A stretch of DNA of 64,000 bases from Amylibacter marinus (GCF_030160015.1 NZ_BSNN01000002.1:868001-932000); one strand, 5' to 3'; shown: positions 19,875-28,852, counted from the first letter of the stretch. Made by a program: numbers and translations. The notes: generated by a model not told the origin, from the sequence alone.

Positions 19875-20630
19875 ATGAAAATCTTACTTACAAATGATGA
19901 TGGTCTGGATGCACCGGGCCTTTGCGCACTTTATGATATCGCGCTTGGCCTTACGGATGAAGCTGAGATTTTTACGGTCGCCCCTGCCGCCGAACAATCG
20001 GGCATGGGCCACGCCATCAGCTATAAACAAACCATCCAGATGGAACGGCGCGGCCCCAACCGCTGGGCGGTGCATGGTACCCCTGCTGATACAGTGCTGC
20101 TGGGGATTTACAATGCCATGCCCACGATGCCTGACTTGGTGCTATCAGGTGTAAACAAGGGCAATAACGCCGCGCAAAACACCCTTTACTCTGGTACAGT
20201 TGGCGCCAGCCTCGAGGCCGCCCTGCAAGGGATCCCCGCCATCGCCCTATCACAGTTTTATGGCCCTCAGTTGGCGGATATTGATACCTTTGATGCCGCC
20301 CGCGCACATGGGTTACAGACCATAAAAACCCTGCTGGATGCAGATATATGGCGCCACGAGGATCGCCCCATCCATTACAACGTAAATTTCCCTCCCTGTA
20401 GCGGTGCCGATGTTCTGGGGCATGAATTCACCACCCAAGGGTTTCGCCGCGGCGCCCCTTTTCACAGCGAGGCCGGCGCAGATGGCTATCACATCATCGG
20501 CCGCCCCCAACACGAAAGTACCGGCGCAGGCAGTGATGTTCAGGCCAATATGAATAACCAAATCGCCATCACCCCCTGCGGTGTAGATTTAACCAACCAA
20601 TCCACGCTATCGCGGCTGCGTCAGCTATGA
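19875..20630 (+). CDS. surE: 5'/3'-nucleotidase SurE
   Basis: 251 residues. Survival protein E, a metal-dependent nucleoside monophosphate phosphatase. The N-terminus ILLTNDDGLDAPG carries the Asp-Asp metal site (Asp7, Asp8), and LSGVNKGNNAAQNTLYSGT supplies the remaining active-site Asn and Ser. The stop overlaps the pcm start by 4 nt (ATGA), the classic surE-pcm coupling. Confidence 0.97.
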   Translation: MKILLTNDDGLDAPGLCALYDIALGLTDEAEIFTVAPAAEQSGMGHAISYKQTIQMERRGPNRWAVHGTPADTVLLGIYNAMPTMPDLVLSGVNKGNNAAQNTLYSGTVGASLEAALQGIPAIALSQFYGPQLADIDTFDAARAHGLQTIKTLLDADIWRHEDRPIHYNVNFPPCSGADVLGHEFTTQGFRRGAPFHSEAGADGYHIIGRPQHESTGAGSDVQANMNNQIAITPCGVDLTNQSTLSRLRQL

Positions 20631-21262
20631 ACACACCTGTAGAAACATTGATGCAATACATCCTGATGCTGAAAAACAACGGCGTGTCGGATACCCGCGT
20701 GCTACAGGCAATGGAGCTGATCCCCCGCGAGCCCTTCACCACGCCAGCCTTCCTAAGCCGTGCCTACGAGGACACGGCCCTGCCCATTGCCTCTGGCCAA
20801 ACTCTCAGCCAACCCTCGGTGGTTGCCAAAATGACCCAAGCCTTGGATGTTGGCCCCCGCCACAAGGTGCTGGAAATCGGCACCGGCACTGGATTTCAGG
20901 CCGCGGTTCTTAGCCAATTGGCCAGGCGTGTCTACACTATAGAACGATTTGCCGATTTGGCACGCAACGCAAATCAGACCCTTCTGGATCTGGAATTGGT
21001 CAACGTAACCGTCATTACCGGTGATGGTAGCCACGGCCTACCTACGCAATCGCCCTTCGATCGCATCATTTTGACCGCCGCCGCCGAGGACCCCCCCGCA
21101 AACCTCTTGGCTCAGCTGAAAGAGGGCGGTATTATGGTACTGCCCGTAGGGCAATCCAGCACTGTTCAAACCCTGATAAAAATCACAAAAACCGACACAG
21201 GGCTGGAATACGAAGAATTAGAGGATGTGCGATTTGTGCCGCTTTTGGCTGGCCTCGCATAG
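20627..21262 (+). CDS. pcm: Protein-L-isoaspartate O-methyltransferase
   Basis: 211 residues. Methylates isoaspartyl residues in aged proteins so they can be repaired. Visible are the conserved LPIASGQTLSQPSVVAKMT (about 56-74), the SAM motif VLEIGTGTGFQAAVL (about 83-97) and ILTAAAEDPP. Coupled to surE and followed by nlpD; this trio is conserved in alphaproteobacteria. Confidence 0.97.
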   Translation: MNTPVETLMQYILMLKNNGVSDTRVLQAMELIPREPFTTPAFLSRAYEDTALPIASGQTLSQPSVVAKMTQALDVGPRHKVLEIGTGTGFQAAVLSQLARRVYTIERFADLARNANQTLLDLELVNVTVITGDGSHGLPTQSPFDRIILTAAAEDPPANLLAQLKEGGIMVLPVGQSSTVQTLIKITKTDTGLEYEELEDVRFVPLLAGLA

Positions 21263-21320
21263 CGAACACAGGAATGATCCAGTAAAAAATCTGGACAACA
21301 AGAACAGTAGGAACAGGCTT

Positions 21321-22382
21321 ATGTCATTGAAAGTACAAAATTTTCCAAAAATGGTGTTGCTGTCTGGCTTCGTCGGGTTTGGGCTTAGCGCCTGTGACCC
21401 TGACTTTACGCTAAATGACATTGGTGATCTGGTGGATCGCCCCCCCGCAATCGAAGGTTCAGGCGCAGATCAACGCCCCGCCGCCGATGCGAATGGGGTG
21501 ATCACCTATCCGGATTATCAGGTCGCAGTGGCGCTGCGCGACGAAACAGTGTCTGATGTAGCCACCAGAGTGGGGATTTCCGCCGATACATTGGCCCGCC
21601 ATAATGGCCTAAAAGCAGATGCCCCCCTCCGCAAGGGCGAGATCCTCGCTATTCCCGATGGTGCTAGCCTGAGTTCTGGCTCATTTGAGGATATCGCCTC
21701 TAGCGCGCTGGATTCTGCTGATGATACATCCCCCAACGTCCAGTCAGGCCAAGCCCCCGTGCGCCATACGGTACGCAGTGGCGAAACCGCCTTTACCATC
21801 GCGCGCCTCTACGGGGTTTCGGTAACCTCTTTGGCCTCTTGGAATGGTTTAGATCGCGAGTTATCCGTGCGCACAGGTCAGCGCCTGCTGATACCCACAG
21901 GTGCAACTCCCCCACAATCCCAACCCCCAAAGCCTGGCACCGGTACCGTGGCTCCGACACCGCCAAGCGCGTCAAAACCCCTACCCAAGGCCACACCTAA
22001 ACCCGCCACCCCAGCTCCGGCACCAAAAACCAGCAAGTTGTCCAAACCGGTAAACGGCAAAGTTCTGCGCGGGTTTTCCAATAAGTCAGGCGGCAACGAA
22101 GGTATCGATTATGCCGCCGCGACCGGCACGGCCGTTACGGCGGCGGGCGATGGGACAGTGGCGCTTATTTCAGGCTCTGTTGGGGATACCACCATCGTGC
22201 TGATCCGACATGCGAACAATATCTACACGGTCTATTCCAACGTCACCAATGTGACCTTGACCAAGGGTAAAAAGGTTAAACGCGGCGAGCCGATTGGCAT
22301 TGTGGCCGGCGGCAATCCACCATTTGTGCATTTCGAAGTACGCAAAGGCACCCAAGCGGTCGATCCCGCACCCTATCTATAG
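21321..22382 (+). CDS. nlpD: NlpD-like lipoprotein with two LysM modules and degenerate M23 domain
   Basis: 353 residues from the ATG at 21321, which is preceded by AGGAACAGG; the open frame begins earlier at 21225 inside pcm but lacks a lipoprotein signal. The signal peptide ends in a lipobox (FGLSAC, Cys at about 24). LysM modules lie near 70-112 and 150-195, then a Pro/Thr/Lys linker and a C-terminal LytM fold. The first zinc motif reads GNEGID (no His) and the last reads FVHFEV (single His), so peptidase activity is unlikely. NlpD proteins of this kind activate cell-separation amidases. Confidence 0.92.
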   Translation: MSLKVQNFPKMVLLSGFVGFGLSACDPDFTLNDIGDLVDRPPAIEGSGADQRPAADANGVITYPDYQVAVALRDETVSDVATRVGISADTLARHNGLKADAPLRKGEILAIPDGASLSSGSFEDIASSALDSADDTSPNVQSGQAPVRHTVRSGETAFTIARLYGVSVTSLASWNGLDRELSVRTGQRLLIPTGATPPQSQPPKPGTGTVAPTPPSASKPLPKATPKPATPAPAPKTSKLSKPVNGKVLRGFSNKSGGNEGIDYAAATGTAVTAAGDGTVALISGSVGDTTIVLIRHANNIYTVYSNVTNVTLTKGKKVKRGEPIGIVAGGNPPFVHFEVRKGTQAVDPAPYL

Positions 22383-22400
22383 GCACTATCGATCACCACA

Positions 22401-22437
22401 CCGCTAGGCCCCGATAATCGGCCAGGGCGCCTAGCGG
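22401..22437. terminator. Possible hairpin terminator between nlpD and the Lrp-family gene
   Basis: CCGCTAGGC at 22401-22409 is complementary to GCCTAGCGG at 22429-22437, with an inner GC-rich loop. It covers the stop codon of the minus-strand gene. No T-tract follows on either strand, so termination is uncertain. Confidence 0.35.
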
Positions 22438-22907
22438 GTTAAATCCACCCCAGCCTTCTCTTTCAGTGTTTTCAACACTATTTCTGACTGCACCTGCGAA
22501 ACCTGCGGATGGGGCAACAGCTGTTCATGAATGAACCGTGCAAAGCTTTCCAAATCGCGTACCCGAATATCCAGAACATAATCCGCATCCCCAGATACCG
22601 AGAATGCCGCACGCACCTCAGAGCAACTTTCGATGAAGCGGCTGAAATCGCTATCGCGCTCTTGGCTATGGCTGCGCAAATTCACCCGCGTCATTGCTCG
22701 AAACCCAAAGCCCAGTTTCCCCGCATCGACCCGCGCCCCATAGCCCAGTATCAGGCCCGCCGCCTCTAGGGCTGCACGCCTGCGCGAGGATTGCGATGCA
22801 GATAAGCCAACCTGCCCCCCAAGGGTCGCATTGGTCATCGCACCATCCCCCTGCAATGCGGTTAAAATCGCTACATCATACCCATCCAAAACCATTTCAC
22901 GCACCAA
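22431..22907 (-). CDS. Lrp/AsnC-family transcriptional regulator
   Basis: 158 residues. An N-terminal winged helix-turn-helix (about 8-60, with ALQGDGAMTNATLGGQVGLS) is followed by a RAM/AsnC ligand-binding domain (about 70-150; SVSGDADYVLDIRVRDLESF). It is transcribed away from hppD across 112 bp. By analogy with similar pairs it may respond to an aromatic amino acid or related ligand and control hppD; this is inference from position. Confidence 0.92.
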   Translation of the reverse strand: MVREMVLDGYDVAILTALQGDGAMTNATLGGQVGLSASQSSRRRAALEAAGLILGYGARVDAGKLGFGFRAMTRVNLRSHSQERDSDFSRFIESCSEVRAAFSVSGDADYVLDIRVRDLESFARFIHEQLLPHPQVSQVQSEIVLKTLKEKAGVDLTR

Positions 22908-23019
22908 AAGCTTAAATATTGCACATTTTGTGTGATTTTACGATAATCCATACATAGAATGCAACATCTGTGCAGGGGCGTGACCCTATAGTGGTGAAAA
23001 CAATCAGAAAGGATTCCCC

Positions 23020-24132
23020 ATGGGCCCGTTTCCACATAATGCTCCAAAGGCAACAATAAGCGCAGAAAACCCAGCCGGCACCGACGGCTTTGAGTTTGTA
23101 GAATTTGCCCATACAGAGCCAGAAAAGCTGGACGCAACCTTTCGCCAAATGGGATTTGCGCCCGTAGCCAAGCACAAGAGCAAGGACATCACCCTCTACC
23201 GTCAGGGCGACATCAACTATTTGCTCAACGCCGAGCCCGATAGCCAAGGCGCACAATTCGCGACCGAACACGGCCCCTGCGCCCCCGCCATGGCGTGGCG
23301 CGTGGTTGATGCACAGGTGGCGCTGAAACGCGCGTTAGACCTTGGGGCCACAGAATACACAGGCACCGGCAAATCATTGGATGTACCCGCCGTAATCGGC
23401 ATTGGCGGCTCTTTGTTGTATTTCGTGGATACATACGGCGAGGATGGCTCTTGCTATGATACACAGTATGATTGGATCGGCGAAGCCAACCCAAACCCCA
23501 CCGGATTTGGGTTTTATTATCTGGATCACCTGACGCATAATGTAATCCGTGGCAACATGGACACATGGTATAAATTCTACTCAGAAACCTTTAATTTCAA
23601 AGAGATCAAATTCTTTGACATCCAAGGGAAACATACAGGCCTGTTGTCACGTGCCCTTACATCACCTGATGGTAAAATTCGCATTCCGATCAACGAATCT
23701 ACTGATGATAAGTCCCAGATCGAGGAATACCTAAAGCGCTATAATGGCGAGGGCATTCAGCACATCGCAGTAGCATCCGAGGATATCTATAGCGCTACAG
23801 ATCGGATCGCAAATGCGGGCATGCGCTTTATGCCAAAGCCCCCCGCCACCTACTACGAGATGTCTCACGAACGGGTAACTGGCCACACAGAACCCCTTGA
23901 TCAGATGGAAAAACACGGCATTCTGATTGATGGCGAGGGTGTCTTGGGCGGCGGCGAAACCCGCATTCTGCTACAGATATTCTCTAAAACCGTTATCGGG
24001 CCAATCTTTTTCGAATTCATTCAGCGCAAGGGCGATGATGGGTTTGGCGAGGGCAATTTCCGCGCCCTATTTGAATCTATCGAGGCAGATCAAATCCGCC
24101 GCGGTGTACTAGAAGCAGAGCCCGCGGAATAA
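23020..24132 (+). CDS. hppD: 4-hydroxyphenylpyruvate dioxygenase
   Basis: 370 residues. Converts 4-hydroxyphenylpyruvate to homogentisate in tyrosine catabolism. The C-terminal vicinal-oxygen-chelate domain has the iron triad: His170 (YYLDHLTHN), His248 (GIQHIAVAS) and Glu332 (IFFEFIQRKG), with spacing close to characterised enzymes. The ATG follows AAAGGA. Later pathway genes (homogentisate dioxygenase and so on) are not in the window. Divergent from the Lrp-type regulator. Confidence 0.96.
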   Translation: MGPFPHNAPKATISAENPAGTDGFEFVEFAHTEPEKLDATFRQMGFAPVAKHKSKDITLYRQGDINYLLNAEPDSQGAQFATEHGPCAPAMAWRVVDAQVALKRALDLGATEYTGTGKSLDVPAVIGIGGSLLYFVDTYGEDGSCYDTQYDWIGEANPNPTGFGFYYLDHLTHNVIRGNMDTWYKFYSETFNFKEIKFFDIQGKHTGLLSRALTSPDGKIRIPINESTDDKSQIEEYLKRYNGEGIQHIAVASEDIYSATDRIANAGMRFMPKPPATYYEMSHERVTGHTEPLDQMEKHGILIDGEGVLGGGETRILLQIFSKTVIGPIFFEFIQRKGDDGFGEGNFRALFESIEADQIRRGVLEAEPAE

Positions 24133-24148
24133 ACGGCAGAATAAGCAC

Positions 24149-24170
24149 CGGGGCCGTTCACAGGGCCCCG
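24149..24170. terminator. GC-rich hairpin between convergent hppD and AAA ATPase genes
   Basis: CGGGGCC at 24149-24155 pairs with GGCCCCG at 24164-24170 around an 8-nt loop. It lies in the 42-bp gap between convergent genes, a typical place for a shared terminator, but no T-tract follows. Confidence 0.4.
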
Positions 24171-24174
24171 TAGC

Positions 24175-24999
24175 CTATAGCTTTATCCCCTTGCGCCCCG
24201 CAAGATCGGTAAAATACTGCCATGCAACCCGCCCAGATCGCGATCCGCGGGTTGCCTGCCACTCGATGGCCTCGGCGCGCAAATCCGCATCCGAAATCGA
24301 TACATTGAAATGATCGCAATAGCCGCGGATGATGCCCAAATAGGTATCCTGATCACAGGCATGGAACCCCAACCACAGACCAAAGCGATCGGACAAAGAA
24401 ACCTTCTCTTCTACTGCCTCAGATGGGTTTACCGCCGATCCGCGCTCGTTCTCGATCATATCGCGGGCCATCAAATGACGGCGATTAGAGGTGGCATAAA
24501 ACAGCACATTTTCTGGGCGCCCCTCTACCCCACCATCCAAAACCGCCTTCAGCGATTTATAGGCCGTATCATCATGATCAAAGCTTAGATCATCACAAAA
24601 CAACAAAAAACGCTCTGAAGAGGTGCGTAAAATATTCAAGAGCACCCCAATACTGTTCAGGTCTTCGCGCTGTATCTCGATCAGCTTAACCCCAGAAACA
24701 GCGGCGTGAACGGCCTTTACCAGCGATGATTTCCCCATGCCGCGCGCGCCCCATAGCAGGGCATTATTTGCCGGCAATCCAGCGGCAAATTGTGTGGTGT
24801 TTTTCAAGAGGGTATCGCGCGACCGCGTCACCCCCAACAACAGATCAAGGGGCACATGCGATACCCGTGGCACAGCAATCAGGGCCTCGGGTGCGGTTTG
24901 CCACAGATAGGCATCACAGGCGGTGAAGTCAGGGGCGGCCAAGGGGGCCGGGGCCAAGCGCTCCAGCGCCGATGCGATGCGCTCTAGGTGCTCGCTCAT
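24175..24999 (-). CDS. AAA ATPase of the DUF815 type
   Basis: 274 residues. Walker A is GARGMGKSSLVKA (about 103-115) and Walker B FLLFCDDLSFD (about 151-161). The segment YATSNRRHLMARDM and the arginine-bearing SDRFGLWLGFHACDQ match the DUF815 family of ATP-binding proteins, which lack an assigned function. The start overlaps the tatC stop by 4 nt, so it is cotranscribed with tatABC; this linkage is common in Rhodobacteraceae. Confidence 0.9.
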   Translation of the reverse strand: MSEHLERIASALERLAPAPLAAPDFTACDAYLWQTAPEALIAVPRVSHVPLDLLLGVTRSRDTLLKNTTQFAAGLPANNALLWGARGMGKSSLVKAVHAAVSGVKLIEIQREDLNSIGVLLNILRTSSERFLLFCDDLSFDHDDTAYKSLKAVLDGGVEGRPENVLFYATSNRRHLMARDMIENERGSAVNPSEAVEEKVSLSDRFGLWLGFHACDQDTYLGIIRGYCDHFNVSISDADLRAEAIEWQATRGSRSGRVAWQYFTDLAGRKGIKL

Positions 25000-25880
25000 T
25001 CTTCGCTCTCGAACTCATCATCATAATACCCATCAGCGCGCAATCGCGCCTCGCGTCGCTTGCCAACGAAGCTGACCAACTGAATCGAAACCTCGTACAA
25101 AAGATATACAACGCTAAACAGGATCAGCTGGGTAATCACATCAGGGGGTGTAACGATTGCGGCCAATATCAGAATGCCAACTACAGCGTATTTACGCATA
25201 TCCTTTAGGCCCTGCGCCGATACAATGTCCGCCATCCCCAGCAGGGTCAGCAGTACCGGCAACTGGAAACATAGGCCAAAGGCAAAGATGAATTTCAATG
25301 TGATATCCAGACTTTCCTTCACCGATCCCAAGAAGACCGTCTCTAATTTCTGGCTGGCAGCAGGATCAGCAATCTCGCCCACGTCCCCATTGCTCAACAA
25401 ATCCGTAATCGCGGGTAATACATCGCCAAAACCAATGAAAAACCGCATTGCCAACGGGGTAACCACATAATGCGCAAAGGATGCGCCAATGATAAACAAG
25501 ATAGGCGAGGCAATGATAAAGGGCAGGAAAGCCCCTTTTTCGTTCTGATACAGGCCCGGCGCCACAAAGCGCCACATCTGATGGGCAATCACAGGGAATG
25601 CCACAGCCAAGCCACCCAAAATAGAGATCCGGAAAAGCGTGAAAAACTTCTCTTGCGGGGCGGTAAAGATCAGCCGCGCATCTTGGCCGTTTTCCTCTAG
25701 GATACGGCGGATGGGGTCAAACAGAAACTCCAGCAAGGGTTCTGCCACCACAAACACCAATAACATCGCCACCACAAAGGCCGCGACAGAGCGGATCAAA
25801 CGGGTGCGCAGCTCTGCCAGATGCTCGATCAACGGTGCCGAGCTTTGCTCGATCGCCAGTTCTTCATCAATCTCACTCAT
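24996..25880 (-). CDS. tatC: Twin-arginine translocase subunit TatC
   Basis: 294 residues with six membrane helices. The N-terminal APLIEHLAELRTRLIRS carries the conserved cytoplasmic Glu used in twin-arginine recognition. TatC with TatB forms the receptor for folded Tat substrates. The loop between helices (about 140-185) is longer than in E. coli. Its first base overlaps the end of tatB; its stop overlaps the DUF815 gene. Confidence 0.97.
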   Translation of the reverse strand: MSEIDEELAIEQSSAPLIEHLAELRTRLIRSVAAFVVAMLLVFVVAEPLLEFLFDPIRRILEENGQDARLIFTAPQEKFFTLFRISILGGLAVAFPVIAHQMWRFVAPGLYQNEKGAFLPFIIASPILFIIGASFAHYVVTPLAMRFFIGFGDVLPAITDLLSNGDVGEIADPAASQKLETVFLGSVKESLDITLKFIFAFGLCFQLPVLLTLLGMADIVSAQGLKDMRKYAVVGILILAAIVTPPDVITQLILFSVVYLLYEVSIQLVSFVGKRREARLRADGYYDDEFESEE

Positions 25881-26338
25881 TAGGGTGCTTTCTTGGCCGC
25901 AGGTCTCTTGGCGGTTTTCTGTGCGGCAGGTTTTTTCGCCGGTGCTTTTTTGGCGGCGGGTTTCTTGGGTGCGGCCTTGTCGGCTGGTTTCTTCACCGCA
26001 GATGCCTTAGCCGCAGGCGCGCTAGTCTCTGCCTTTGGCGTGCCTGTTTCGATTTTGGCGCTGAAATCCGTAGCCCCCGGGGCAATATCATCCAGCCCCA
26101 GATCATCCAGCTGCATATCCTTAACATTGCTCACATCTTGGATAGATTTCTTCAGCTCGTTCACACCGGATTCATCCGCCGCATCATGCATCGCATTTTG
26201 AAAATCGCGTGCCATACCGCGGGCTTTGCCAACGAAATTTCCCACCTTGCGAAACATCATCGGCAAATCTTTGGGGCCCACAACGATCAGCGCCACAACG
26301 CCGACCACGACCATTTCAGACCATCCAATATCTAACAT
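25880..26338 (-). CDS. tatB: Twin-arginine translocase subunit TatB
   Basis: 152 residues. The N-terminus MLDIGWSEMVVVGVVALIVVGPKDLP is the canonical TatB helix with hinge, followed by an amphipathic helix (about 28-75). The last about 45 residues are Lys/Ala/Pro-rich (repeats like AAKKAPAKKP), a lineage-specific low-complexity tail. Receptor component with TatC. Confidence 0.96.
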   Translation of the reverse strand: MLDIGWSEMVVVGVVALIVVGPKDLPMMFRKVGNFVGKARGMARDFQNAMHDAADESGVNELKKSIQDVSNVKDMQLDDLGLDDIAPGATDFSAKIETGTPKAETSAPAAKASAVKKPADKAAPKKPAAKKAPAKKPAAQKTAKRPAAKKAP

Positions 26339-26350
26339 AAGTATACGAAC

Positions 26351-26593
26351 CTAGGAATTGGTCTTATCAGAATCAGGTGTCACATCTTTGGCAGCGTCGG
26401 CGGCATCATCAATCGAGGCGGTCAGCTCTTCTTTGCCCTCGTTCACACCTTTTTTGAACGCGGTGATACCTTTGCCTACTTCGCCCATCAGGTTGGTGAT
26501 CTTGCCACGCCCGAACAATACCAAAACGACCACGGCAATCACAAGCATACCCATTGGGCCAACATTCTGAATAAAAAGGGGCGTTACAATCAT
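26351..26593 (-). CDS. tatA: Twin-arginine translocase subunit TatA
   Basis: 80 residues from the ATG at 26593, which follows GGAGAA at good spacing; an open extension to 26650 is not needed. A short N-terminus precedes the single helix (GMLVIAVVVLVLFG) with the Phe-Gly hinge, then an amphipathic helix (GKITNLMGEVGKGITAFKKG) and an acidic tail. TatA oligomers form the translocation element. It lies 116 bp downstream of the nucleotidyltransferase of the accessory cluster. Confidence 0.95.
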   Translation of the reverse strand: MIVTPLFIQNVGPMGMLVIAVVVLVLFGRGKITNLMGEVGKGITAFKKGVNEGKEELTASIDDAADAAKDVTPDSDKTNS

Positions 26594-26709
26594 AAGGGTT
26601 CTCCATAATTCAGCGCAGCAAAAGGCCGCGATTACTTTCACTGCATACAATTAGATACTTTTAGCCAAAGTTCAAATCCTAAAAACGGCTCTGCCCTCAT
26701 TCCCCACGC

Positions 26710-27819
26710 TTATTTGTCAGAAAAAAGCCGCGCCCACAGATATCGGAGCTGAACCAGAACAACAAAACGCATAGGAAACTTGGTGCCCATACGCAAACAG
26801 GCCATCATCGGGTTTGGCCAGCGATGTACCAGTTGTGCGCCTATTGACGATGGGCGTTGGCGAATGATCGCCTTCAGTGGTTTGCGGTCATGGTACTGCG
26901 TAAATGATTTTGACCAATCGCGCAGTACGACCCGCCTTGCCCATTTGGGGGGTGGTACCACGACACCCGCCGGCACGCGGCGCATATCTGCCCCAAGCAA
27001 CTGTTGTGCCAACCCCAGACACACCCCGATCCAGTTGCGCAGTGTCGCATCCCCTTGTAGACACAATTCCCAGTTAAAATCTGCGGGTAGGTTTTCAACA
27101 AAGGCCGCAATATCAACCAACCAAACCGCCCGCCAGAACCCGTGGCGTAGCCCATGCAGGCAAGCCAAGCGCAGCAAATGCTCGGCCCCCATCACCGGCA
27201 CCTGTGCGCCCGCAATTTCCATATGCCCCGCATGAGCAAAAACCGCATTTAAATCCGGCAGATGAAATTTATCCAAATTCTCGTGCAGATCAACCTTGCT
27301 CATATGCGCTGGATACTGCCAATCCAACGTTACCACGATGTTATTGCGATCAAAGGGGAAATCAGGATTGTCCCGTGCAAAGGATTGCGGCACCAAAACA
27401 TCCAAAACAGCCGCCATCTGCGCGGGGCGCACCAGAATATCGATATCGCCATACCCCCGACAAGCCGCGTCACCATAGTAGCGCGACAGGCTCGCCCCTT
27501 TAAACAACAGATGTTCGATGCCAGCCTCACGTAACATCTGGGAAACCTCTGCAATAGCATGGCCCGAAACCGCATTGTTCAGCACCGCAGATTTAAATCC
27601 CTGTTGCATCTGTGCATACTGTGCCAGATCCTTGCGCGCCTGACAGCGCTGATACAACATCCCCCCACCGCCAACAGAGGCAAGGTTTGGATAAATCTTC
27701 GAAAGGGTAGCATCTGGTAGATCACAAACCGCTGGATCAGAGCGCCACGCCCCCATAAGCGCCTGTGCCGCCAAAGCGCCTAACTTTTGCCCATTAGCCA
27801 CTTTGGTCGATTTGGGCAT
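26710..27819 (-). CDS. Nucleotidyltransferase-family protein (NTP_transf_5 type) of the peptide cluster
   Basis: 369 residues from the ATG at 27819, which follows CTGGAA; this start overlaps the end of the kinase gene by 26 nt, suggesting coupled translation. The nucleotidyltransferase core is LLFKGASLSRYYGD (about 105-117) followed by RGYGDIDILV (121-130), with Asp125 and Asp127 as likely metal ligands. The rest is mostly helical with Trp/Arg-rich C-terminus. Related enzymes occur in lasso-peptide clusters together with HprK-like kinases, where one has been linked to sugar addition on a phosphorylated peptide. The substrate here is unknown; the neighbouring Cys-rich protein is the obvious candidate. 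Confidence 0.82.
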   Translation of the reverse strand: MPKSTKVANGQKLGALAAQALMGAWRSDPAVCDLPDATLSKIYPNLASVGGGGMLYQRCQARKDLAQYAQMQQGFKSAVLNNAVSGHAIAEVSQMLREAGIEHLLFKGASLSRYYGDAACRGYGDIDILVRPAQMAAVLDVLVPQSFARDNPDFPFDRNNIVVTLDWQYPAHMSKVDLHENLDKFHLPDLNAVFAHAGHMEIAGAQVPVMGAEHLLRLACLHGLRHGFWRAVWLVDIAAFVENLPADFNWELCLQGDATLRNWIGVCLGLAQQLLGADMRRVPAGVVVPPPKWARRVVLRDWSKSFTQYHDRKPLKAIIRQRPSSIGAQLVHRWPNPMMACLRMGTKFPMRFVVLVQLRYLWARLFSDK

Positions 27820-28705
27820 CAAGCAATTCCAGAATTCGTGCCGCATCTTTGGCGGCATCACTACGTTGGGTGCAAATTACTGGGGCCAGATCCGTATGGG
27901 CCTGAAGGGCATTCATGGTCTCTGCTGGACGCAAACGCCCACCAACACAATTGTCCAGCATTCCCATAATAGCCTCGCCCTGATCCATGACCCGCGGCGC
28001 CCATTCAGCCCCCTGTTCATAGGCGCACAACACCACCAATCCTGGCCGAGCAGATACCGCACGCTCTGCGCCAAACTCTGCGATATCCAAATCTACCTGT
28101 GGCGCTGTGGGGTTTGCGCGCATAGACAAGGGTTTGTACCACGGGGTAACAGTCCCCTCTTGATCAAGAATGGCATATTCATCGGATAGATACCGCGCGC
28201 CAGCGCGCAGCAACTCGCTGACAAGGGTGCTCTTGCCGGCCAAGCTACGCCCTGGCAAAACAATCGCGTGCCCGCGCCATTCCACTGCACCTGCATGAAT
28301 AAAAATCCCCGCGCTGGACATAAACCCAATGCTTAACGATACCCATGCCTGAAAGCGATCCAGCGCCTCTTCCATGCGAAAGCTGCGGCCCTGAAGGGTA
28401 TGATTCTGATACACCAGATTGTAATGACGTGTGCGGGTCTTTGGGTCTTTGCCCCCCTTTACGAAGGACATGATTGTTTCAAATTCTGTGCCATCATAGG
28501 GTTTCGCAGCCGTTGGCATCAGCGCCCGCAACTGATCAAACATCTCTGGATCATTGGCCCGCACCCCCAGACGCACACCATGGGATTGCACCCCAAACCC
28601 GTCGTGCCATTCCAAATCATTTAGGTTGTCAAAACAGGGCGTATGCCAGCGCTCGAGTAAATGATACCGTGTGGTGTCGATCGGTTTTAGGGTCTGATTT
28701 TCCAT
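27794..28705 (-). CDS. HprK-related kinase (HprK-rel-A-like) of the peptide cluster
   Basis: 303 residues. The C-terminal half resembles the HPr kinase/phosphorylase catalytic domain: FIHAGAVEWRGHAIVLPG followed by P-loop GRSLAGKST (152-160), and YLSDEYAIL (172-180), where HprK has Ser-Asp-Asp. The N-terminal 120 residues are unlike HprK. No HPr or PTS genes are nearby, and the gene follows a PqqD-domain protein, the setting of the HprK-related kinase A group. Such kinases phosphorylate Ser or other hydroxyl groups of modified peptides in some lasso clusters. Target and activity here are inferred. Confidence 0.85.
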   Translation of the reverse strand: MENQTLKPIDTTRYHLLERWHTPCFDNLNDLEWHDGFGVQSHGVRLGVRANDPEMFDQLRALMPTAAKPYDGTEFETIMSFVKGGKDPKTRTRHYNLVYQNHTLQGRSFRMEEALDRFQAWVSLSIGFMSSAGIFIHAGAVEWRGHAIVLPGRSLAGKSTLVSELLRAGARYLSDEYAILDQEGTVTPWYKPLSMRANPTAPQVDLDIAEFGAERAVSARPGLVVLCAYEQGAEWAPRVMDQGEAIMGMLDNCVGGRLRPAETMNALQAHTDLAPVICTQRSDAAKDAARILELLDAQIDQSG

Positions 28706-28832
28706 AGCACACTCTAACTAGGTTTACGCGCAGAGGTAAAAGAGCCACATCGCTGTGCCAAAATATCAATGCAGAACATTGGAAATCAAACACACAGATC
28801 TATCGAGCAAACGGTTTGTGTTCCAGCCGCGC

Positions 28833-28852
28833 AAAATTGATCACAGATCAAT
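28833..28852 (-). terminator. Weak attenuator-like hairpin after the Cys-rich precursor gene
   Basis: On the minus strand, directly after the stop codon of the PqqD-fusion gene, ATTGATC and GATCAAT form a 7-bp stem with a 3-nt loop, followed by TTTG. The stem is short and AT-rich, so partial termination is the most that can be proposed. It would make more precursor than kinase mRNA. Confidence 0.35.

Noticed and set aside
26660-26690. GTTCAAATCC motif considered as a tRNA T-arm
   Set aside because: No matching acceptor stem, anticodon arm or CCA-side pairing could be found around it.
27794-28705. Classical HPr kinase/phosphorylase of the PTS-Ntr system
   Set aside because: N-terminal half and neighbourhood do not fit, and no HPr, EIIA or two-component genes adjoin it.
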